Under the pieces are notes generated by a model. It was not told the DNA's origin. It saw nothing but the letters and a program-made list of their open reading frames with translations, and did not search any database. DNA of 9,295 bases from Vulcanimicrobiota bacterium (lineage in GTDB: Bacteria > Eremiobacterota > Eremiobacteria > Baltobacterales > Baltobacteraceae), in NCBI GenBank assembly GCA_028287545.1, contig JAQBPL010000122.1:1-9295 (forward strand), given 5' to 3'. The stretch's first letter is position 1. The number at the start of each line of letters is the position of its first letter. Shown here piece by piece: positions 1 to 4,995 of this stretch. The position numbers were made by a program, and so were the translations under genes.

Positions 1-1200
1 GACGTGATCGCGGCCGGCGGCGGCGCGACGATCAAGATCGGCCACATCGACGGCTTCTCCGGCGTCTATGCCGCCGCGTCGCAGTCGCAGCAGCACGGAC
101 TCGAAGTCGCCGTCGCCGAGGCGATGAAGAAAAACAACCGGATCAAATACGAGATCGTCAAAGGCGACGACGCGAGCAAACCCGCCAACGGCACGACCGA
201 GGCGAAGCGGCTCATCTCGCAAGACAAAGTCGACGTCCTCACCGGCTGCCTGAGCTCCGCGGTCGGTCTCGCCGTCTCCGCGACCGCGGAGGAGAACAAC
301 ACGTTCTTCCTCGCGATCGGGACGCACGACACGAACATCACCGGCCCGAAGGCGCACCGCGTCACGTTCCGCCAGACCTGCTCGAACGCGATGCTCGCGA
401 ACGCGATCGGCCCGGAGCTGCTCAAGCACGGCAAGAAGTGGTACTTCCTCGTCGCCGACTACGCGTTCGGCGTCGACGGCGCCACGCGTCTCAAGAAGAT
501 CCTGCTGGCGCACGGCGGCACGATCGCCGGCGAAGATCTGCACCCGCTCGGACAGACCGACTACTCGTCGTATCTCACCAAGGCGCGCAACACCGACGCC
601 GACGTGCTGTTCTTCTCCAACTACGGCCCCGACTGCCAGAACGCGACGAAGGCCGCGGTGCAGCTCGGCCTCAACAAGAAGATGACGTTCGGCGGCATCC
701 TCTCCGGCAACGACGTCGCGGTCGGCATGCCGGTCGACGATATCGTCGGCTCGATCTGGGGCTACGTCTGGGGTCCGGAAGCCGGCGGCGACGCAGCAAA
801 GGTGTACGCCTCGCTCAAGCCCGGCGTTCCCGCAGTTGATTGGCGCCAGTATCTCGGCTACATGGCCGGCAAGAACATCATCAATCGCATCAACGCCGCC
901 GGCTCAACGGACACCGAAAAGCTCGTCCAAGCGTTCGAGAACTACCACTACGACGCCGCGAAGAAGAGCGGTGCGTACTTCCGCAAGTGCGATCATCAGG
1001 CGGTCCAGCAGACGTACGCCGGCGTGATCGTTCCGAAGAGCAAGCGCCGCACCGAAGGCGAGTACTTCGCGATCGCCTCGACGGTCGGCGGCGAGTTCGC
1101 GGCGGAATCGTGCTCTAACCCCGACAGCACGGCGGCCGAGAAGATCATCAGCTCGGAGAAGATCGGACCGCGCGAAGGCTACACCGTCGTCAAGGTTTAG
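1..1200 (+). CDS. ABC transporter substrate-binding protein, type I periplasmic fold (5' end outside window)
   Basis: The frame is open from the first base of the window, so the true start and the expected signal peptide lie upstream; 399 residues are visible. The opening IKIGHIDGFSG is the first beta strand and ligand loop typical of LivK-like (Peripla_BP_6) receptors. It is followed by a GCLSSAVGLAVS segment (about residues 82-93), an IGTHDTNITG strand/loop and an ADYAFG hinge-side loop, all characteristic of this family. The protein would bind a small solute (amino acid, amide, urea or an aromatic/short acid) outside the membrane and deliver it to a Liv-type permease; the ligand cannot be read from the sequence. 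Five cysteines (83, 127, 212, 330, 371 of the visible part) could form disulfides. No permease or ATPase genes follow; any would be upstream. The gene ends in its own terminator and is unlinked in transcription to the BlaI gene. Confidence 0.9.
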   Translation, partial: DVIAAGGGATIKIGHIDGFSGVYAAASQSQQHGLEVAVAEAMKKNNRIKYEIVKGDDASKPANGTTEAKRLISQDKVDVLTGCLSSAVGLAVSATAEENNTFFLAIGTHDTNITGPKAHRVTFRQTCSNAMLANAIGPELLKHGKKWYFLVADYAFGVDGATRLKKILLAHGGTIAGEDLHPLGQTDYSSYLTKARNTDADVLFFSNYGPDCQNATKAAVQLGLNKKMTFGGILSGNDVAVGMPVDDIVGSIWGYVWGPEAGGDAAKVYASLKPGVPAVDWRQYLGYMAGKNIINRINAAGSTDTEKLVQAFENYHYDAAKKSGAYFRKCDHQAVQQTYAGVIVPKSKRRTEGEYFAIASTVGGEFAAESCSNPDSTAAEKIISSEKIGPREGYTVVKV

Positions 1201-1216
1201 CTTCGCCGAATCCCTC

Positions 1217-1252
1217 GGAGGGCGGTCGCCGAGCGCGGCCGCCCTCCTTTTT
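1217..1252 (+). terminator. Rho-independent terminator of the substrate-binding protein gene
   Basis: A perfect 9-bp inverted repeat, GGAGGGCGG (1217-1225) and CCGCCCTCC (1239-1247), encloses a 13-nt GC-rich loop and is followed directly by TTTTT (1248-1252). It begins 17 bases after the stop codon, the usual position for an intrinsic terminator. It separates the transporter gene from the BlaI/M56 transcription unit. Confidence 0.9.
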
Positions 1253-1274
1253 CATCAAGTTCTTAAAACCTTAG

Positions 1275-1304
1275 TTGACACGCTCGGGAGGCGCGTGATA
1301 GCGT
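1275..1304 (+). promoter_or_regulatory. Probable promoter of the BlaI-type repressor operon, leaderless start
   Basis: A perfect -35 element TTGACA lies at 1275-1280, preceded by an AT-rich patch (about 1258-1276) unusual in this sequence. With an 18-bp spacer the -10 would be TAGCGT (1299-1304), which keeps the key T-A-n-n-n-T positions. Transcription would then begin at about 1311, exactly the A of the repressor's ATG. A less good alternative -10 is GATAGC (1297-1302). A short inverted repeat CACGC/GCGTG (1279-1283 and 1293-1297) lies between the two elements and is a weak candidate for a repressor site. The canonical TACA/TGTA operator of S. aureus BlaI is not evident. The -35 is clear; the -10 and the operator are inference. 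Confidence 0.6.
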
Positions 1305-1310
1305 CGGCGT

Positions 1311-1691
1311 ATGCCCCGCAAGAAGTCCCCGACCCTCACCGAGGCCGAGTACCGGCTCATGCAGGTCCTCTGGGAGCGCGAGGAGTCCAGCGTCGCGGAG
1401 GTGGTCGATGCGATCGGCGATCCGCCGCTGGCGTACAACACCGTCCTGACGACGATGCGGATCCTCGAGCAAAAGGGCTACGTGCGGCACAAGGCCGTCG
1501 GCCGCGCGTTCATCTACCGGCCGATCGTCGCGCGCGACGAAGCGCAGCGCAGCGTCGTGCAGCACGTGCTCTCGCGCTTCTTCGACGGCTCGCCGCGCGA
1601 ACTGGTTCTGAACCTGCTCGAGTCCGAAGCCGTGGACGACGACGAACTCGCGCGGCTGCGCGAACTGCTGGACGGCGCGCGGGAGAAATAG
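1311..1691 (+). CDS. BlaI/MecI/CopY-family transcriptional repressor
   Basis: This 126-residue protein has the normal length and layout of the family. The winged-helix DNA-binding domain covers residues 8-72, with the recognition-helix region YNTVLTTMRILEQKGY at 42-57 and the wing around RAFIYRP (65-71). A helical dimerisation tail covers about 73-126. As a dimer it should bind its own promoter and be inactivated by cleavage by the M56 peptidase encoded one base downstream. The start is well constrained: an in-frame TAG lies at 1299-1301 and no start codon lies between it and the ATG. No Shine-Dalgarno sequence sits in the normal window (the GGGAGG at 1286-1291 is 19 bases away), unlike the neighbouring genes, consistent with leaderless translation. 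The regulated genes are unknown. No beta-lactamase or penicillin-binding protein is nearby, so antibiotic resistance should not be assumed. Confidence 0.92.
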   Translation: MPRKKSPTLTEAEYRLMQVLWEREESSVAEVVDAIGDPPLAYNTVLTTMRILEQKGYVRHKAVGRAFIYRPIVARDEAQRSVVQHVLSRFFDGSPRELVLNLLESEAVDDDELARLRELLDGAREK

Positions 1692-1692
1692 C

Positions 1693-3501
1693 ATGCTGGA
1701 GGCGATCGTCAACGTCGCGTTGCGAGCGATCCTCGCCAGCGTTCTGCTGGGCGGCGTTCTCGTGCTCGCCGTTCTCGCCGCGACCCGTTGGCTCTCCCTC
1801 ACCGCATCGACCCGCCACGCCCTCTGGACGATCGCCCTCATCGCGACGGCCGTGATGCCGCTGGCCGGGGTAGGCGTCAGCCTCGCCCGCGGTATGGCGC
1901 CGCCGCCCCCGGTCGCCGTCCCCTCCACCGTCCTTTCCGAGCCGTTGCCGCTTCCTCACCTGGCGAGGGGGTTGAGCCCGAGCCTTCGGCGTGGCACGCC
2001 CCCGCCCGACGCCGCGACGACGGCCGGCTTCGCGCTCGCGAACCTCAGCTTCAACTTCACGCCTCGGCTCTCGCGGGAACTGGCGATCGGCGTCGTCGGC
2101 GTGTGGCTCGCCGGCGCGCTGATCGGGCTCGTCGGACTCGTCGCGAGCATCGTGCGCGTGCGCGGTCTCAAGAAACGCTCGAGCCCGCTCGAAGGCGACC
2201 TGGCCGACGAGTTGCCCTGGCTCACCGACGTCACGGCGGGACGCGAGATCTACTTGCGGCTCTCGTTCGAGACCGAGACGCCCGTCGCGATCGGCTTCCG
2301 CCGGCCGGTGATCTTGATCCCGACCGAACTGGCGAGCGCCGCCGGGCTCGCCGCGATCGAATCGCTCATCCTGCACGAACACGCGCACCTGCGGCGCTAC
2401 GACGACTGGACGAACCTCGTGCAGCGCACGATCGAACGGATCTTCTGGTTCAATCCGGTCGTGTGGCTGGTCGGACGCCGCATCGCGCTCGAACGCGAGA
2501 TCGCCTCCGACGACGCGGTCGTCGAGAAGACCGGCGCGGCGCACGCGTACGCGACGTCGCTCTGGCGGCTAGCGCGCGAGATGCGCATGCCCGAACACGC
2601 CGTGGTCGCGCCCGGCGCGCTGCTCACGCGCAAGCAGATCAGCCTGCGCATCGAGTTGCTCCTGGACAAGAATCGCGCGCGGCTGCACCGTTCCCCCGCG
2701 GCATCGTTCGGCGTCGTTTTGGCGGGGCTGGTCGCCGTCGGGTTCGTCGCGACGAGCGCGCCGGCCGTGGAGCTTCCCGCCGCCGCGCCGCTCGCGCCTC
2801 CCACGCGGATCGTCCTGCCCGAAGGCTCCAACCCGCCGCACCAGCGGATCGTCATCGTCGGAAAACAGACCGTCACCCCGCCCTCCGTCCCGCTCGTCGC
2901 GGTGGGGCCGCTTCCGCGCGTGGCGCCGCTGCCTCCGGTGGCGGTCCCTCCGAGCGTTCCGCCGATGCGGCACGCGCTGATCGACGTCGACGTGGCCGCC
3001 ATCGTCCATGACGCGCTCGCCGACGTGCCGATGCAGATCGCGGATGAGGCCGGCATGGCTCACGGCGGCCGAACGTTGGCCGGCGTGAAGCTCACCCGCG
3101 ATCTCATCGCCGCCTGCAAGGGATGTTCGATGCGCAACGCCGACCTGCGCGGGCTCGACCTGCACGGTCTCACCTTGACCGGCGACGACATGAGCGGCGC
3201 CGACCTGCGCGGCGCGAACCTCGCCGGCGCCGTGCTGCGGGGCGTGTCTCTCACGCGCGCCAACCTCTCGACGGCCGACCTGCGCGGCGCGGTGCTGACC
3301 GGAGCCAACCTCAGCCGGGCCGACCTGCGCGACGCGAATCTTGCGAACGTGCACTTCAACGGCGTCGACTTCGCGCACGCCAACCTCACCGGCTCCGATC
3401 TGACCGGCGCCAGTTTGAACGGGTGCGATCTGACCGGCATCAGCCTGCACGGCGCGAAGACCGCGGGCATGACCATGCAAGGGACGGGGCTCGACGGCTG
3501 A
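1693..3501 (+). CDS. BlaR1-type M56 membrane metallopeptidase with C-terminal pentapeptide-repeat domain
   Basis: The protein has 602 residues. It starts one base after the repressor's stop, with GGGAG 7 bases before the ATG, so the two genes are co-transcribed. Hydrophobic segments lie at about 13-32, 43-65, 130-154 and 338-357. The zinc site HEHAH (228-232) and the downstream EREIASDD (267-274), supplying the third ligand, lie between segments three and four, as in BlaR1/MecR1, where this domain is cytoplasmic. After the fourth segment comes a proline-rich linker (about 360-450), then LIAACKGC with Cys475 and Cys478. Then 24 uninterrupted five-residue units of A(D/N)LxG type run from residue 483 to the C-terminus. 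Pentapeptide repeats fold as a right-handed quadrilateral beta-helix. The usual penicillin-binding sensor is absent, so the repeat domain probably sits outside the membrane and acts as, or scaffolds, the sensor. Peptidase activity on the upstream repressor is inferred from family and context. Confidence 0.9.
   Translation: MLEAIVNVALRAILASVLLGGVLVLAVLAATRWLSLTASTRHALWTIALIATAVMPLAGVGVSLARGMAPPPPVAVPSTVLSEPLPLPHLARGLSPSLRRGTPPPDAATTAGFALANLSFNFTPRLSRELAIGVVGVWLAGALIGLVGLVASIVRVRGLKKRSSPLEGDLADELPWLTDVTAGREIYLRLSFETETPVAIGFRRPVILIPTELASAAGLAAIESLILHEHAHLRRYDDWTNLVQRTIERIFWFNPVVWLVGRRIALEREIASDDAVVEKTGAAHAYATSLWRLAREMRMPEHAVVAPGALLTRKQISLRIELLLDKNRARLHRSPAASFGVVLAGLVAVGFVATSAPAVELPAAAPLAPPTRIVLPEGSNPPHQRIVIVGKQTVTPPSVPLVAVGPLPRVAPLPPVAVPPSVPPMRHALIDVDVAAIVHDALADVPMQIADEAGMAHGGRTLAGVKLTRDLIAACKGCSMRNADLRGLDLHGLTLTGDDMSGADLRGANLAGAVLRGVSLTRANLSTADLRGAVLTGANLSRADLRDANLANVHFNGVDFAHANLTGSDLTGASLNGCDLTGISLHGAKTAGMTMQGTGLDG
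3139..3498 (+). repeat. 15-bp-period coding repeat (24 pentapeptide units)
   Basis: The 3' end of the M56 gene is an exact 15-base periodic stretch with no interruption in register. The 12-base unit GCCGACCTGCGC occurs identically at 3139, 3199, 3274 and 3319, with spacings of 60, 75 and 45 bases, all multiples of 15. The remaining units have diverged in sequence but keep the Leu/Phe/Met centre of each pentapeptide. Confidence 0.85.
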
Positions 3502-3532
3502 CGCCGAGCGCCTTTTTCGTGCCCGTCATTCT

Positions 3533-3538
3533 TATATT
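3533..3538 (+). promoter_or_regulatory. Candidate -10 element (TATATT) before the secreted pentapeptide gene
   Basis: The 59-base gap after the M56 gene contains an AT-rich island with TATATT, five of six matches to the consensus -10, 22 bases before the ATG at 3561. No convincing -35 is present; CTTTTT at 3512-3517 is too close at 15 bp. It could give the secreted protein its own transcript in addition to read-through from the M56 gene. No terminator with a clear stem is visible between the two genes. Confidence 0.35.
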
Positions 3539-3547
3539 GTTAGTTGC

Positions 3548-3553
3548 AAGGAG
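3548..3553 (+). promoter_or_regulatory. Shine-Dalgarno site fixing the start at 3561
   Basis: AAGGAG lies 7 bases upstream of the ATG at 3561. The reading frame is open much further upstream inside the M56 gene, so this site together with the signal peptide beginning at 3561 decides the true start. Confidence 0.85.
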
Positions 3554-3560
3554 TCGCTCC

Positions 3561-4127
3561 ATGACACGACCGCCGGCCCTCATCGGGCTCCTCGTTCTCG
3601 CCCTCCTCGCCGCAGCGCCGGCCGCGCCGGCCGCCGCGCAGAACGATCTCTCGCGGAGGCTGATCGACGCCTGCGTCGGGTGCCGCCTGCTGCACGACTT
3701 GCACGGCCGCGACCTGCACGGACTGCGCTTCATCGGGAGCGATCTGCGCAACGTCGACTTCTCGCGCGCGAACCTGCGCGGAGCGCGCTTCAGCGGCGCC
3801 GATCTCGACGGCGCGCGCTTCGACGACGCGGACCTGCGCGACGCCCGTTTCGAGGGCGTCAGCGTTCGCGGGACGTCGTTCGCCCGCGCGAAGCTCGAAG
3901 GCGTGAAGCTCAGCGGCGTCGATTTCGATGGTCACGGCCGCGTCGGCGCCCATCCCGTGGTGCACCCTCGCCGCTACGTCTGGATCCAAGACGGCGAAAT
4001 CGCGATCCCGCCGATCCCGCCGTTGCCGCCGCACGCCCCCGCGGTGCCGCCGGCGCTGTCCGCGCCGTCAGCTCCGCCCGTGCCGCCCGCTCCGCCAACG
4101 CCTGGGGACGCGGACGGGCGTTCCTAG
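3561..4127 (+). CDS. Secreted pentapeptide-repeat protein, paralogous to the M56 C-terminal domain
   Basis: The protein has 188 residues. A signal peptide covers 1-26 (basic TR, hydrophobic LIGLLVLALLA core, cleavage after AAA before Gln27). The mature protein opens with LIDACVGC (Cys38, Cys41), closely matching LIAACKGC in front of the repeats of the M56 protein just upstream. About 16 pentapeptide units follow (about 46-125), several with the D-L-x-G or D-F-x-x pattern. A linker with VHPRRYVWIQDGEIAIP and a low-complexity Pro/Ala tail (about 150-185) finish the protein. Outside the cytoplasm it would form a right-handed beta-helix rod. Because the M56 repeats are also predicted to face outward, the two may interact or compete for the same signal; this is inference. 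Cytoplasmic gyrase-mimic roles known for Qnr/MfpA are unlikely given the export signal. Its stop lies one base from the stop of the opposing gene. Confidence 0.85.
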   Translation: MTRPPALIGLLVLALLAAAPAAPAAAQNDLSRRLIDACVGCRLLHDLHGRDLHGLRFIGSDLRNVDFSRANLRGARFSGADLDGARFDDADLRDARFEGVSVRGTSFARAKLEGVKLSGVDFDGHGRVGAHPVVHPRRYVWIQDGEIAIPPIPPLPPHAPAVPPALSAPSAPPVPPAPPTPGDADGRS

Positions 4128-4128
4128 T

Positions 4129-4437
4129 TCAGCGGCGACTGATCATGACGGCGATGCGTTGCCGTTCGGCGGAGAATCGCCGCAGCCAGGTGTCGTGCGG
4201 ATACTTCGAACGCCAGTCGGAGATCGCGTCGTCGACGAGCGCGAGCATCGAGCCGACGCTGCGGTCACCGCTCTCGGCGCGCCGCTCCAACCCGTCGAGC
4301 GCGTTGCGAATGCCGAGCACGCTCATCTTCATCCGGCCGAAGTACTCGTCCGCCGGAGCGAGATCGCGAATGCTGGCCTGCGCGACCGAACCAAGACACG
4401 CGACGAAAAGGGCGACGGCAAGAAGCGTGCGGCGCAT
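4129..4437 (-). CDS. Small exported protein of unrecognised family (LAPAD/YFGR paralog, short form)
   Basis: The protein has 102 residues, with a signal peptide at 1-21 (cleavage after AQA) and a mature part of about 81 residues. TGGAGG five bases before the ATG (complement of 4443-4447) supports the start. The mature protein begins with the block LAPADEYFGRMKMSVLGIRN (26-45). That block is shared almost residue for residue with the protein encoded just upstream in the same operon, as is a second block, LVDDAISDW followed by YPHDTW. It ends about 27 residues earlier than its paralog. The pattern looks all-helical; no enzymatic motif, cysteine pair or anchor is visible in the mature part. The function is unknown. 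Translation probably follows from the 19-base junction with the upstream gene. Confidence 0.8.
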   Translation of the reverse strand: MRRTLLAVALFVACLGSVAQASIRDLAPADEYFGRMKMSVLGIRNALDGLERRAESGDRSVGSMLALVDDAISDWRSKYPHDTWLRRFSAERQRIAVMISRR

Positions 4438-4456
4438 GAAAACCTCCAGCGTGTTT

Positions 4457-4855
4457 TTAGCGGGGCTGCAGAGCGTATTCGCTCCGCGGATACTCGGCGA
4501 CGAGCCAATCGAGTGTTTCGTCTTTGCGCGTCTGCGCGTCGTCCATGTCGAGCTTGCCGTAGAGCTCCGCCAACGCGTAGGCGTATTTGGGGATCCACGG
4601 ATCGCGCGGGAACTGCGCTTGCCAGTCGCGCAGCGCGTCCTCGACGAGGACGGCTTTATCGAAGATGTGTTCTGCTGCTTCGGGTTCCGCGTCGGCCCGC
4701 GCGGAGAGGTCGTGAAGCGAATTGCGAACGCCCAGAATGCTCATCTTGAGCCGTCCGAAATAGCGATCGGCGGGCGCCAGATTCGAGATCGGGTTCGCTA
4801 GCGCCGGAGCGGCGAACGACGCCGCGAGCAGCAATGCCAAGAAGATCCGCTTCAT
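4457..4855 (-). CDS. Small exported protein of unrecognised family (LAPAD/YFGR paralog, long form)
   Basis: The protein has 132 residues counted from the ATG at 4855. The frame is open 14 codons further upstream, but that extension would bury the signal peptide, and AAGGA sits 8 bases before the ATG at 4855, so the shorter form is chosen. The signal peptide is 1-20 (MKRIFLALLL core, cleavage after ALA). The mature protein contains LAPADRYFGRLKMSILGVRN (26-45), then LVEDALRDWQAQFPRDPWIPKYAY. The final segment, with DETLDWLVAEYPRSEY, resembles the end of a TPR-like helical hairpin, although no repeat register can be claimed. It is the first gene of a two-gene operon with its shorter paralog. 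No function is recognised. The leader upstream has unusual paired inverted repeats. Confidence 0.82.
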   Translation of the reverse strand: MKRIFLALLLAASFAAPALANPISNLAPADRYFGRLKMSILGVRNSLHDLSARADAEPEAAEHIFDKAVLVEDALRDWQAQFPRDPWIPKYAYALAELYGKLDMDDAQTRKDETLDWLVAEYPRSEYALQPR

Positions 4856-4863
4856 ACAGCACG

Positions 4864-4868
4864 TCCTT
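4864..4868 (-). promoter_or_regulatory. Shine-Dalgarno site fixing the start at 4855
   Basis: Read on the minus strand, AAGGA lies 8 bases before the ATG at 4855-4853. This favours that ATG over an earlier in-frame ATG at 4897. Confidence 0.75.
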
Positions 4869-4880
4869 GTCGGAGGGGTG

Positions 4881-4934
4881 TACGAGCGGTCCCACAACCA
4901 TCCGATGGCCGCTGCTCGTAGTACCTACATCGGA
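4881..4934 (-). other. Interleaved inverted repeats in the leader of the exported-paralog operon (possible pseudoknot)
   Basis: On the plus strand TACGAGC (4881-4887) is the exact reverse complement of GCTCGTA (4914-4920), and TCCGATG (4901-4907) is the exact reverse complement of CATCGGA (4928-4934). The arms interleave in the order A, B, A', B', so in the minus-strand RNA they could pair together as an H-type pseudoknot ending 12 bases before the Shine-Dalgarno site. They could equally be two protein-binding dyads in DNA, or chance. No clear promoter hexamers are identified in this 140-base gap. Confidence 0.4.
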
Positions 4935-4960
4935 CGGTGTCGGCGCGGAATTCAGTCGGC

Positions 4961-4985
4961 GCGAATGCGTGTGACGCGCATCCGC
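4961..4985 (-). terminator. Stem-loop downstream of the SNF2 gene, possible terminator
   Basis: GCGAATGCG (4961-4969) and CGCATCCGC (4977-4985) form a 9-bp stem with a 7-nt loop; the one non-Watson-Crick position can be a G-U pair in the minus-strand RNA. It starts 10 bases after the SNF2 stop. No T-run follows it, so it may mark a transcript end or protect a 3' end rather than act as a classical intrinsic terminator. Confidence 0.45.
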
Positions 4986-4995
4986 AGGCTAGCGC

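Noticed and set aside
1510..2544. A 344-codon minus-strand frame opposite the repressor and M56 genes
   Set aside because: Low-complexity Arg/Asp/Glu/Gly translation without motifs, overlapping two well-supported genes; shadow frame.
2569..3480. Long minus-strand frame with repetitive VGA/VEV-type sequence opposite the pentapeptide region
   Set aside because: The repetition is simply the antisense reading of the 15-base pentapeptide periodicity.
1311..3501. Beta-lactam resistance regulator (true blaI-blaR1)
   Set aside because: No penicillin-binding sensor domain in the M56 protein and no beta-lactamase or PBP gene nearby; only the signalling architecture is shared.
3123..3560. Upstream extension of the secreted pentapeptide gene into the M56 gene
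   Set aside because: The extension reads as Arg-rich shadow of the M56 gene; AAGGAG and a signal peptide fix the start at 3561.
3561..4127. Qnr/MfpA-like gyrase-protecting pentapeptide protein
   Set aside because: It has an export signal and a Pro-rich tail, so it should not reach cytoplasmic gyrase.
4856..4897. N-terminal extension of the exported protein to an ATG at 4897
   Set aside because: It would put 14 non-hydrophobic residues before a clear signal peptide, and the Shine-Dalgarno site matches the ATG at 4855.
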